Shown here one piece after another: positions 10,651 to 21,830 of a stretch of DNA of 64,000 nucleotides. Origin of the DNA: Bryum argenteum (taxonomy: Eukaryota > Streptophyta > Bryopsida > Bryales > Bryaceae); assembly GCA_037043015.1 (NCBI GenBank), contig CM073322.1, positions 8,567,601-8,631,600 of the forward strand, read 5' to 3'. Position numbers and translations under genes: made by a program. Within the stretch, counting starts at the first letter, position 1. Every line of letters begins with the position of its first letter. The notes under the pieces are model-generated. The model ran no database searches, had not been told where the DNA came from, and saw only the letters and a program-made list of their open reading frames with translations.

Positions 10651-12549
10651 CATCCCAAATATCATCGGGGTGTCAAATTAGGGCATAAACACCTATAAGT
10701 TCACCTTCAGAAATAGGGTTATTGTAAATAGGCTATTTAGGAAGATCTTTAATTGAGTTAAAACACATAATTCGTTATAATGGGAATATTCAGATTATCA
10801 AATTGAGCTTGAGTTGAGCCAAATGTACCGTGTGGGTACATTTAGCTCGACTCGAGCCAAACCCACATTTCTCAAGTTGAGTGAATGATACCATTATAAC
10901 AAATTACGTGTTTTGAACGTTTTTTGAATAGTTTGTGCCTTGAAGTCACTCAAAGCACAACAATGTCTCTTCACAACAATGGTCATTTTGTATCCTTCTT
11001 ATGTTACACTCATACATTCACAAATGACTATTCAACACTTAAATTAGGTGTTGAATAGGTGTCTTAATAAGGCACGTGCGTTGGGTCCTCAACTTTAAAC
11101 TTTCATTTCTCATGCTCTAATAGGGCTAGAAAGTGCTTCAAGCGCTCTTCAATATCTCACATCTCATAGCCGTGTGTTCAAGTTAAATACAATTTTCAAA
11201 ACTTGATTGACTCATATGTAGATTTAGAATTTTTGTCAAAATAGGGGTAAACTCAACTCCTTGACTCAAATACAAGATTTTTTTATCATAGGATCTTATG
11301 GAGCACTAGTTTGTAAAGCTTCAGGTACTATTTTTTATTAATTTATTATTATTATTATTATTATTTTTCAATGCACAAATTGGGAGGTTTTATAATCTTG
11401 TGGAAATTAGGCACTTTAAAATCATTTGGGCATTGGACTTCTACAATTGAAGTATTACAACCCCATCAACATGGAAGAAAGTGCTATCTTACAAATACTC
11501 TTATATAAGAGACTTACAATGGACATAGCTATGCCATAATGCAACAATTTATGATATTAACACAAGTGAATTTAATAATTATTTGCGCAAGTTCAATATA
11601 AAAGGTTACAAGGAGGCACCCTTCATTTGACTTGCTTTTAAACACATAGCTAACTAAAGTGACAACTATCACATGTGTAACACTAGAAAAAAGGCTCAAA
11701 AAAGTGATGTCCAGAAAGACAAGAATTTTGTTGTCACTATGTCTCACAATTCGTAGACATGTCTAATAGGACAAGTCACCTTCGTAGACATGTCTAATAG
11801 GACAAATCACCTTTGACAGATATGTGACTTAATATAGGGTCTTTATTTTCATTTTTCTCATTAGAATATTGCCCTGTCAAAACGTTAACTTTGACATTAT
11901 GTCATTGAAGCCAAAACTTCAACTATCACCTTTTGTGCACATTTCTACTTGTGGAACTTCCTGTGACTTTTGAGTGAAGCATGGTGTTTGCAACCTCACA
12001 AGGGTTTTCAAAGCTTTCAAGTTTTCTAAAAGCCTCACAATTCCTAACAACTTCATCCTTTTTACCTCGTTCTTCAACACGATTGTAAATATTTTAACAC
12101 TTTTGACTACAAAATTGGGAATCGACAGAGTGAATTACAATTGACCTTTTGACACTCATTGCTTGTGTTACAAAACTTCAATGGTGGGTACTTCCAAGGA
12201 GTGCTTTCAGGTGATTGCTCTTGACATTGGCCTCCACAATGCACATGAAAAAAATATCTTGCCATGTTTGTTTGTGTTTAAAGGTCTACAAAAATAAACT
12301 ACATATCCAAGTAAAAAGCTCTAATTTGCATTTAATAATCAACTCACCTAACATATTTCCCGTAAAGATTTGTTAAAAACCCTTTCTTGAATAACTTAGG
12401 CCTCAAAATGAATCACCCAAAGTGGTAATATGGGCTATTAACTTGAAACACCTATTATTGTAGAAATTCACTATACTTTGAGTGGTGATCAAAGTGACTT
12501 AGTGCACAAATTAGCAAAAGGAGAAAATATAGTTTATGTACCCTACATG
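10651..12549. other. Intergenic sequence with short repeats only
   Basis: Contains an (ATT)n tract at about 11340-11368 and a 32-bp direct duplication at 11752-11813 (unit with GTAGACATGTCTAATAGGAC). No gene recognised. Confidence 0.45.
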
Positions 12550-12605
12550 CACCCTACTCCATAGGATACATGGAGTAGGGTGCATGTATCCTATGGAGTA
12601 GGGTG
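12550..12605. repeat. Perfect 23-bp inverted repeat with 10-base loop
   Basis: Left arm 12550-12572 and right arm 12583-12605 are exact reverse complements. The loop GAGTAGGGTG is itself complementary to the start of the left arm, so two alternative hairpins are possible. A third copy of the arm, one mismatch, lies at 12687-12709. Confidence 0.85.
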
Positions 12606-12709
12606 TATTTTTGTGCTATTTCTAAGTACTTCGAGATATAATTACATATTCTAAAAATGACCAATGTAGGGGAATCCATAGCCGGTCACCCTACTCCATA
12701 GCATACATG

Positions 12710-13448
12710 CAAAAGTAATCAAATCACGAATCCACCGAGCGGATCCCATGCATTTCAGGTCAGGTCCCATGATTGAGTGCATGGAGGAATCAAACAAAAA
12801 GAATCTAGCTCTTTCTCCAATTCCCATATGAGGCATTCGATACATTCTAGCAATGTGTGTCGAGGTATGGAGCAAATGTTGTTCTAGGGTAAGAGAACGT
12901 TAATCGGAGCGGCCCCCATAATCGGACAATTTAGAATCAAGATTTCCTTGAAGAGTATGTTCCTCATATGTACATGTAATAGGGTGATCAACTATAGGTG
13001 TACCCATATTAGTCAATTCTGAAATATGTAATTTAAATATGTAAGTGCTTAAAAATACCACAAAATTAGGGAAACTTTGTTTTTTTACTAATTACGAACA
13101 TCCACTTTTGCACATTTATGCCATATTGAACGATGAAACCAAGAGCTTGGAATAAACAACATTGCAATGTTGGAAAGCAATTCACTGTTGAATATCTTAA
13201 GTGCATTATTCAGATCCAAATTACAACAAGGAATATATTCCATCACTACCTTAGCCCTCCTTTACTCTAGAGTTGAGAAGCCAAAAGGGGAAGGATTTTA
13301 ACCAATGTGAGGGTTAGGAATTGAGAAGCCAATTAAGAATTTTAAAGCAAATTTTAGTCCCTGGGAGAAAAGGAGCCAAAACTAACATGGCATACAATTT
13401 TTGCCTTGTTGACAAGAAAAATTGCTTTTCTTGACAGCCTGACAACTC
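12710..13448. other. Intergenic sequence, nothing recognised
   Basis: No gene, RNA or complete element seen. Confidence 0.4.
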
Positions 13449-13530
13449 TAAGTCTTTATGAAGATCCCGAACTCAAGTCTTAATGAAGATCTGAAACTCA
13501 AGTCTTAATGGAAATCCAGAACTCAAGTCA
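13449..13530. repeat. Tandem repeat, about 29-bp unit, three copies
   Basis: The unit reads like AACTCAAGTCTTAATGAAG with a following ATC(C/T)-rich part. A further partial copy at about 14685 suggests that the TTAA element between them landed next to this array. Confidence 0.75.
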
Positions 13531-13556
13531 TGGCTTCTCAATGATTGGCTTCTTAA

Positions 13557-14535
13557 CCCTTAAACGCCCACGATGCGAAAAACGACATTTTGGATGTACA
13601 TCAGAAACTTTGAAGAGCCATATCTTCTTCATCTGAGGTCCTTTTTGGATGAAATCACTTGGGTTAGGTTCCAAATCAAGTCTAGTTTGTGTTGTAAAAT
13701 TTTCAAGCCCATACAATAAAGTATGAATTAATGGAATGCACTTTAGTGAAGACAACTCTTGTTTTTGGGTTTCCAAGCATGGGACATGTATTACCATTGC
13801 AAGCCAATTATGTGAAATTAAACATAGTTTTTCATGATTTTTTTTTCATGTTCATGATCTTAAGGTGATTCTTAACAACTTTTTATTGAGAAGTCTTCTT
13901 GATCCAAATGATTTTGCTATTGGATTTGCAATGATGTTTTGTCAACAGAAAAAGTGAGAAAATGAATGATATTTGAGGATCTATATCTCCCTCATCCACC
14001 GTTGGATTTCAACTTAATTTTTTGGGATGGCCTCCAATTAGAGTCTAGTCTAAGTGGTAGAAACCTTAACAAGATCGAAGATGTTTTGAAGATAAGGCAT
14101 GAAATTGAATGCAAAGGGTCTACTTTTGGACAATTTTTCCTTTTACAATGTTTGGTAGATTTTACCATTGCATGGCTTTTATTTGAGCCAAGAAATGTTT
14201 TTGATGAATTTTTTTTGGATAAAGGACTTATTAAGATGAAGGTGAACATCTTTCTAGTTGGTGATATTTTCATTGCAAATTTGCAATAGGTATATTGGTA
14301 GCATTTCCACCTCAATGTGAAAATGATGAAATTTTGCAATTTGTTTTTGATATTAATATGTTATGATCTCCCGATCTATAAGGCCTCATGACTCAAATTT
14401 TGGTCCACATGATCTTTGATAAGTCTATTACAAGTTTGTACGGTTGAGATCTTAATAGCTTCTCTTGATTTTCATCTATGACGATCTCTATGGAAATGTG
14501 CTTTTCTGCTAAAAATAGGCTCGGGCATCTAGGGG
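13557..14535. mobile_element. TTAA-type element, about 980 bp
   Basis: It begins CCCTTAAACGCCC after TTAA (13553-13556) and ends CATCTAGGGG before a degraded TTGA. The first 200 bases match the element at 21065 and, more weakly, that at 45354. A 107-codon open frame at 13966-14289 shares GRNLNKIEDVLKIRH with a frame at the same place in the 45354 copy. No known protein is recognised in it. Confidence 0.65.
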
Positions 14536-14539
14536 TTGA

Positions 14540-15730
14540 GTATGGGCCATGGCCTATGTGGAATTTCACGCACACATTTAAACTCGGTGTATTGTAATTG
14601 CAATTCTAGACCTCCCGGTGCTTATATCATTTCAACACTTTGTAATAGAATCAGACTCCTACTGTAACGTCCAAGTCAATCCGGAAATCAAGTCTTAATG
14701 AAGATCATTCAAAAAAGAATGTTAATCCCTAAGAGCCCAAGCAACAATTATATGACCTGAATTTTGAGGAGCTCTACTCGACTACAATAAGATTTTTTGT
14801 AGAGTTTTTCCTACTTTCCACAAGCTTGGTAAGTAGGTAACCGAATCCAATGTACACAACCTCGTTTGGATCCTCAAATTGTTCACAATAAGCTTTCAAA
14901 CACAAAGAGGGCAAGGTTTTTTAGTGTTAGGAAACTTACTATTTTGAAAAACTAATGGTGTTCCTTGCATGTTATTGTTGACCTCACTCTAAATTTATCA
15001 TATAATATGTGATTTGAGCCAATCATATCAATTTACAAATACTAATAATAGAAAGTATATTTATATCAATTTTCAAAGTTCTAGTATGTTTAATTCATTA
15101 AAGGACAAATATTCACTAATATCGGAAATTTAACTGTATTGATCTAATATAGAGATCGACTTCTTGATATTGTCTTTGGAGCGGTACTTCATAAGTATTT
15201 AGTAATGCATATTTGATAATAAATCTAAGTTTTTCTTTAAACCCCTTGGGCCTTTAGGGGTTAAAAGAATATACAAAGTCTTAAATTGCACTTACAGATT
15301 TCATCTTATCACATAGAAGCAAACAATCTATGAAGGTACGATCAACATTTGTGCGCTTGTCATAAAAGATAGACATAAACCTCTTTGAGAAATGCACAAA
15401 ATTCTCCATTACACAAAGAAGAGCAATCCAATAAGGCATAAATATTGACTTGGTTCTCTCGAAGACTTTTGAGATCTTTTCCTTTGATTTCGGTATCTAG
15501 TTTAAAAATATTGTATCCACTTTGAGATGGTTCTTAAATTCGTTTGACTTTCTATTTTTAGGTTATCATTTAGTCGAAATTAATTAATCTTCCATCTAGT
15601 GTCAAAATCTAATCTAAAATGAAGAACAAGACTTTGAGTTTTCTACATTATTAATATTGTTATTGGTCATAGGCTCAACTTAATGGATATGGCTTTGCAT
15701 TGAGTTTGAAGACAAAAATGTATAGACAGT
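14540..15730. other. Intergenic sequence downstream of the aquaporin gene
   Basis: AT-rich. A palindromic block at about 15236-15264 (AAACCCC ... TAGGGGTTAA) looks like the end of another TTAA element. It would contain the 3' UTR of the NIP gene, but no clear polyadenylation site stands out. Confidence 0.4.
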
Positions 15731-17574
15731 TCAATCCAAGGCTTCATCAGGCTTATCCTCCATACGAATGACATTGTATGCCAATAATCCTAATATTGCG
15801 CCAATTACAGGAGCAATGATGTAAATCCAAAGAACATGATAGTGTCCGGAGGCAATTGCCGGACCCAAGGAACGTGCTGGATTCATAGAACATCCCGATA
15901 TTGGCCTGTCAATACAACATCCATACACGTAATCAACATCAAACAAGATGCTTGTGTCTACTTACAAACAATATAAACCATGATATTTTTGATGTTCAAA
16001 CAATGAGGGAAGGATGGCGCATACTCACCCGGAGAAAAGAGCTAACAAGGCAACCGTGAATCCAACAACAATTCCAGCCAATTCTCCACGCTGCAAAGCA
16101 CACCAAAGAAATTGAATGAAATGTGAAACATAAACTGGAATGAGTGATTGGTTGTTGTGATAGAAGTGTTGTTCGACAATGCACCTTGGGAAGTGCAAGA
16201 ATCATGCATAGAATTTCGCCCTAATGACACATTTAACTAAATATGGATAGTCCACGGTTTACAATTGAGAACAATAGTTGCAAAATGATTTCTAGAATCT
16301 AGGTTCTATGAAGATACTCTTCAGATATGTAGATTTTAAGATCATGGATGGAGGGATCTCCCCATGTTTTAAAGTCCATAAATAAGCCCAAAGTCCATAT
16401 TTAGTTAAATGATGCATCCTAGTTGGAGTGTTGAAATGAGGGTGGAGGGCCGGAGCTCGACGCTCGAGATTGTTATTCTCTATTTCACACTCAAACCAAT
16501 TCGAAAGATTTCCTACATTAAGCTTTGCTGGTTTTGTTGGTTTTCAACCTCAAGAACCCTAATACCCTCGTGTTCTTCAGGTTGAAAACTAATCGGTTCC
16601 CGACCGATCATATAGCTATGCAAGCACAATTACAAAATTACACGCCTCCAATGACAAGTGCGTCATCAATGTTGTTGGACTTCATTATGAATAGCCCAAT
16701 TTTGCAGTGCTTAGAACAATCCTATCTCATCAATTGTTGTACCACATTATTTCAAGGAACTCATTTTAGAAAAAGTGGGAGGGTATCAAGGTTCTTACAG
16801 CTCGTATGTCGGTGGCGACGGCAGCAAGAACAAACATGAGAACGAAAGTGATGACGACCTCAAGCCAAAACGACTGCAAAATAGATTCGCGCGGTTGCGT
16901 TACTGCGGTAACCAATTCGGCATGCGTCGGCGTCAAGATCCCTTTCACCATGAACATGGCCAGTGTTGATCCAACACATTCCGATATTATGTAGAGCGGA
17001 ACCTGGAATGATCGAAGACGCATTTCAACTAGTATCTCGAGTCCATGCAGGACAAGGGCATCGTGATAATGTACCTCTGTCCATGAACATTTTTTGGCGA
17101 TAGCGAAAGCAATGGTGACGGCCGGATTCTTGTGGCACATGGAAATGTGACCAACCGCATAGACCATGGCGGCCACGACGAGCCCAAAAATGAGGTTTAT
17201 CCCCAGGGCCGTCACTCCTCCATCGGTCATGGCATTCACTACAATTGACCCACACCCGGTGAACACCAAGATGAAGGTACTGATTACCTCCGCCAGCATC
17301 TGCACAGCACCACCGCCCATCACAAAGCATGGACGCTCAATACAAGAGCATTTATGAATCTAGTTGCATTTTCTAAAAGCAGAGTGTGGAATCGAGTAAT
17401 TAATGGCAGTACGAGCACCTTCTGCATAGTCGCAGTGCTTGGTCGAAACTTCGAATAGAAAGTCCGGTATGGATTGACCGAGTTGGAGGCATCGGTTGGC
17501 CGCACTCCGTTACTTGTTGGACAGTCCACTTCGATGACCGTGCAAGGAATTCGGATCATCGCCATCTCAGCCAT
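15731..17574 (-). CDS. NIP-type aquaporin (five exons, 273 aa)
   Basis: Major intrinsic protein of the NOD26-like (NIP) group, a membrane channel for small neutral solutes. Coding exons on the minus strand: 17574-17419, 17299-17075, 17002-16799, 16090-16029, 15905-15731. All junctions are GT-AG and phases close to 822 nt. The protein has a 52-residue N-terminal exon ending RPSTATMQK, six expected membrane helices, a first NPA at residues 110-112 and a second (NPAR) at 224-227, and the NIP signature VATDIRA before helix 5. Odd points: loop B reads HISMCHKNPAV, where NIPs usually have GAHFNPAV. By gapless alignment the aromatic/arginine filter is F90, A212, C221, R227, unlike the usual NIP sets. 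Five exons and the length fit the family. No stop or frameshift is present, so it looks functional. The start was chosen as the only upstream ATG (MAEMAMIRIP) giving a correct first junction. Confidence 0.9.
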
Positions 17575-17835
17575 GATGCTTGCAACTTTTAGTAGAGCCT
17601 TGACAACCTGCAGATGTAATCAATTAAACGCATGATCTTGATCAATGACAAGTATTGGCCAACTTAAGGCTTTATATGCAAGTTTCTTTCATGCTTCCGA
17701 CGTTGTCAACAAATTGCTTCCTCTACAAAACCCTCGATCCTCTCGATCTTTGGGAAGAGAGTTCCAAAACCGAGAGAGTTCTTACTTACTTTTACTTCTC
17801 TACTTATATGTTTCTCTCTCTTTTGATTGAACCTT
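17575..17835 (-). promoter_or_regulatory. Putative leader and promoter of the NIP gene
   Basis: On the minus strand a TATAAG motif lies at 17808-17803, within a GA-rich stretch, about 230 bases before the start codon. A CTGCAG acceptor-like site about 30 bases before the ATG could end a leader intron. This is inferred from sequence alone. Confidence 0.3.
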
Positions 17836-17839
17836 TTCT

Positions 17840-19210
17840 AAACATTCTCTAATTATAACAATTTTTTATCCAATTTTCTTGCAAGTATTGGATGTTTTCG
17901 GTTTGTTGCATTTATTTTACATGTTGCATTGGTCTTTGTATACTTGAAACTTTGGTTTTGGATGTTGTTAGTTCATTTTGTTATTGATTTTTTGTTAGTT
18001 GCTTTAACATGATTTTTTCGATACTCTTTTGACCGTTTTTAACCTCCGTGTTAAGGCGGTTGGCAAGGCTATTGGCAAGGAAGTTGAAAGTAGGCGTTGG
18101 AAGCGATAAGTCTTACAAAAAGTGTTCTTCATATGCCATCTGGCGTGTCTATCTACAATACATTGTGGATAAGCTCGTAGTCTCTTGTCTAATCTCTTAT
18201 CCTCTCTCTTGTGTCCAGTCGATCACTCAAATATCTCGCATTGTTCAATAAATCTCTTCTATCTATATTTGAAGCAATTGAAAGAAAATCAACAACTTAG
18301 AGGTCCAGTCAAAATCAAAATGAAGAATATTCATTCTTTTCTCTCACTCAAAACTGTGCAAGAAACTTATCTTTTATACAACTACAAGGTAAATATTGAA
18401 CTTAATCCTATAACTATAGAAAACTAAAAAATAAAATGTCAACTTTCTAATTAATTTAACATGTTTTAGTTTCTTATTTTTCCCTTTAACATTAAATTTC
18501 TTTCTGTAACATATAATTATAAATGTCCACAACAATTCTGTAAGAAAAAAGGAATAAAATAATTTCAATGTTTCTTTTGAAGGATGATGTTGCAAGCTGT
18601 TTGATTCAAGTGCAACTTTGGATGAATTCACACAATAAGCATTGAGGATTTGGAACCGTAGGTTTTTCCAAACTCTAACTGTCACAAGTCCCCTTGTGTG
18701 TATTTTGGTACGCTTAGCTTTACAACTTGCATGAGATGTGTGAAGTGAGGGGCAAGAGGGGGAACCCTTTCTTTTATGGAACAAAATATTCCAATCTCTT
18801 ATAATTGAACAACAATAATACTTTCAAAACCAACAATAAGACCTCTAGTAGAGACTTCATGCCAACAATAAGATCCTCTAACACAAAATAAATGTATGGT
18901 ACCCTATCTAAGTCATTCAATGAACTCTAGTGTTGACTCCACATAAAAACTATGAATATCATCATTAAGGGATGTAATTCTTTGGAGCTTATGATTTTTT
19001 CTTGTCCCACCCTAAGCCTTTGCAAGGTGAAAGATATGATCTAAGGAACCTTGAATGAGATATTTAAATTGACAATGAGTTCATGATTTATTTCTGTTTA
19101 AAGGCAAACTTCTTAAAGACGGATTGAAGTGGTTAATAGTTTTTTGATTGCAAATTGATTGCAAATTTTGATCTAGTAAAGTAATAGAAGTACTCAAAAT
19201 CGAACAATCT
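17840..19210. other. Intergenic sequence, nothing recognised
   Basis: AT-rich non-coding sequence between the NIP gene and the first P450 remnant. Confidence 0.4.
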
Positions 19211-19216
19211 AAGATG

Positions 19217-19500
19217 TTCATGCTCCGCCTAGACATGGATGTGAAGGGGCAGGAGTATGGGCTACTTCCGTTTGGGTCAGGGTGAAAAGTTTGCCCTTGC
19301 CATCAATATGGGCACCATGTCTATGCAGTGGACGATTGCTCTGATTGTGCATGCTTTTGAATGGTCTCTTCCCGCCGGCGAGCACGCGGAGGATGTGGAC
19401 ATGAGCGAGGAGTTTGTCATCCCACTTCCCCGCGGCAAGACTCTGTTTTTCTACTTAAATCCTCGTGTCCAAGCTCTCTGTGCATATAGCGTGACATCGA
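19217..19500 (+). pseudogene. P450 remnant A: 3' end of last exon
   Basis: It matches the last exon of the P450 copy at 33502-35725 from the MRRPDMDVKG region to near the end (DMDVKGQEYGLLPFGSG, INMGTMSMQWTIA, AEDVDMSEEF). In the haem-binding loop a codon corresponding to Arg is TGA, and a one-base insertion follows, so the Cys loop is destroyed. Everything upstream of the PERF region is missing. It is the first unit of the array. Confidence 0.85.
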
Positions 19501-19687
19501 TTATGAACTCCCTTGTGTGTATGCTTAAATATGAAAAAAAAGCTTGGATTCATGGTTGATTTTCGAGACAGTTCAATTGATTATATGAAAATAGCCTTGA
19601 AATGGAGACTCAAATGGCAAGCCTCGCAATTGGCCACTTACTTTTTGTCTTGATGAATGAAAATTAAGCAAGCACTTGTTTATCACA
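19501..19687 (+). other. P450 3' flank, homologous to later array units
   Basis: The stretch with TTTTCGAGACA and ATATGAAAATAGCCTTGAAAT matches 36290-36350 after remnant E, showing that flanks were duplicated with the genes. Confidence 0.6.
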
Positions 19688-19697
19688 CAACATACCG

Positions 19698-19959
19698 CCG
19701 CTCACTAAATCCAACCCATGTTCCCCACTTAGGTGGGGCCCAAATTTTTTTATTTTCCATTTTTGACCCCCTCAAGGTCATTTCTTTAAAAATAAATAAA
19801 TAAATAAATAAATTGGGGTCTGCACCCCCATTTTACCCCATGGAGCCTCTTCTTGGAATTTTAAGGCCTTAAACACAAAAAAATACCGGGCAGCCTTTTA
19901 TTAGCCCCCTCCATATTTGGAAATTCCAAGGGGAACATGGATTGGATTTAGTGTCCGGC
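19698..19959. mobile_element. MULE-like MITE, 262 bp
   Basis: Inverted ends share CACTAAATCCAA(C/T)CCATG and following CCCC, and are flanked by a 10-bp duplication CAACATACCG (19688-19697, 19960-19969). The long target duplication fits Mutator-like elements rather than CACTA, despite the internal CACTA. It interrupts the P450 3' flank. Confidence 0.65.
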
Positions 19960-19969
19960 CAACATACCG

Positions 19970-20984
19970 ATCACAAAGGTGACCAAACACTGATGAGAAA
20001 GGTCAGGTTGAGTCGAAGCATTTCTCGGATAGTTCGCATGCAGAGGTGGATTGGCCTGAAGGTGAACGACAAACTCGAGAGTTGATGTGAGTTCTCTGAT
20101 TATGAAAATGATACGACATGGACGTGAATGGTGAATTGATCGGTTGATCTTGTGGTCTTGATTTTTCACCTCATTTTTGCCTAACTACTTGACCTTTCAC
20201 CTTGACATTTTTGTGAGTTCTCTTATTCTGAAAATGATAAGACATGGATGGAAATGGTAAGCTCAAGTGAAGATCAGAATATGGCTTGCCATGCATATGA
20301 TATCCTCCAAAACCTATCTCCCCTTTCAGTATTTTAATTGATCTTTTATGCAATGAAAGTCCTCGCTTAAACATATTTAGCCATAAGCATTTGTAAATAA
20401 GATACATGCCTCCTTTTTAACGTGAATGGACACATTTGAGCACTTGGACCATTTGTGAATAAGACCCAAGCATCTTCTTTGCATGTAGAATAACACATGT
20501 ATATCGTGTGTTCCATTTATGGACCGATGGCCTGTTCTCTCAAACACTCAAACTTGTACAAAGATCCGATAGATCTTTATTGTATGTTCCATTACTGCAT
20601 CACCGACGGCTTGTCTTCTCTGTTGCTCTACGTGTTGCTCTTCTTATTGCTCTCCGTATTACTCTATGTCTTGTTTTGCGTCTTGCTCAGCTTATTGTGA
20701 AGATTGTTATGAGGGATTGCTCGATTGAGTCTTGCTTTAAGCACTTGTGAGAAGAGGAGAACTGAAGTCTTGTTGTTTTCACTTTTCAAGTAAGTCTCAT
20801 GTTTCTCTTTTGTTTTGCAAAGTATTTGGAGGTATTCTCATACTTGTTTTATATTCTCCAGACAATATAGTCACGGATTATCTGGGATGGGTATGGCTTC
20901 TTGTCAATATAAAGTTCCATTCAACATTTTGAAATTTTGCTTGATGCCAAATGTCCTAAACAAGTAATTAGAAGAAAAATTACA
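19970..20984 (+). promoter_or_regulatory. Orphan P450 promoter and 5' leader
   Basis: 20131-20420 matches 40985-41260, and 20490-20960 matches the promoter and leader regions before the P450 copies at 33.5 and 42.4 kb. The TATA box of those copies (TATAAAT) is here TACAAAG at about 20557, while the leader-intron donor AAGTAAGTC is kept at about 20787. No P450 coding sequence follows; TTAA elements lie in its place. Confidence 0.65.
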
Positions 20985-21830
20985 TCATTGAGATGAAGCT
21001 GAACAACTTCCTAGATGGTCATTTTTTTATTGCAAATTTCATGTTGGTAGTATTTTCACTTTAACCCTTAAGCGGGCCAAATGTCGAAAAACGACATTTT
21101 GGATGACACCAACTTTGGAGAGCCATAACTTCTTCATCCGGACTCCGTTTTGGACGAAATCACTTGGGTTGGGTCCCAAATCAAGTCTAGTTTATGTACT
21201 AAAAATCTCAGACCCATACAATGAAGTATGAATTAATGGCATGCATTTCAGTGACAGCAGCCTAGTTTTAGACATTTTTTCCTTTGAAAAATTTAGGGCA
21301 GTTTTCACCATTGCAGGGCCATAATTTGCACAAAGAAATTTTTCTCATGGTTTTTTTTTGTTCAAGGATGCTACTGAGATGAAGGTGAACAACATTCTAA
21401 TTGGTGACTTTTTCATTGCAATAAGTCTAATGGTAGCATTTTCACTTTAAAGTGAAAATGATGAAATTATGTGATCATTTTTGAGTATTAATACATTATG
21501 ATCTCGCAATCTATGAAGCCTCATGACTCAAAATTTGACCCACATGATGTTCAATATGTCTACGACAAGATTGTACGGTTGAGATTTGGATAACACACTT
21601 TTACCTCCACCTATGACAATGCTTTTGAGGATGTGTTCATTTTACTACAAATGAGTCAAACCATTTAGGGGTTAAAGTGAAAAAGATAGTTTTTTGTAGT
21701 TTTTTTGCGCACTAAAATGTTATGACGTTGCAATCTATAAGATCCCATGAGTCAAATTTTGGTTTACACGATCCACAACAAGTCTATTACAAGTTTGTAA
21801 TATTGACATATATACTATTTGTTATGTTAT
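20985..21830. mobile_element. TTAA-family host copy, interrupted
   Basis: 20985-21064 (ending TATTTTCACTTTAA) and 21672-21830 (starting TTAAAGTGAAAA) together match the internal region 21370-21570 of the element lying between them. They are the halves of an older family member whose internal CACTTTAAAGTG site received the insertion. The outer ends of the host copy are missing or unrecognisable. Confidence 0.65.
21065..21671. mobile_element. TTAA-type element, 607 bp, nested
   Basis: It starts CCCTTAAGCGGGCC and ends CATTTAGGGG, with TTAA at 21061-21064 and 21672-21675. It is the best-kept member of the family that includes 13557-14535 and 45354-46262. The interior is non-coding. Confidence 0.8.

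Noticed and set aside
16525-16839. 104-codon plus-strand frame within the NIP locus
   Set aside because: It lies in intron 3 and overlaps exon 3 antisense, with no domain or splice support.
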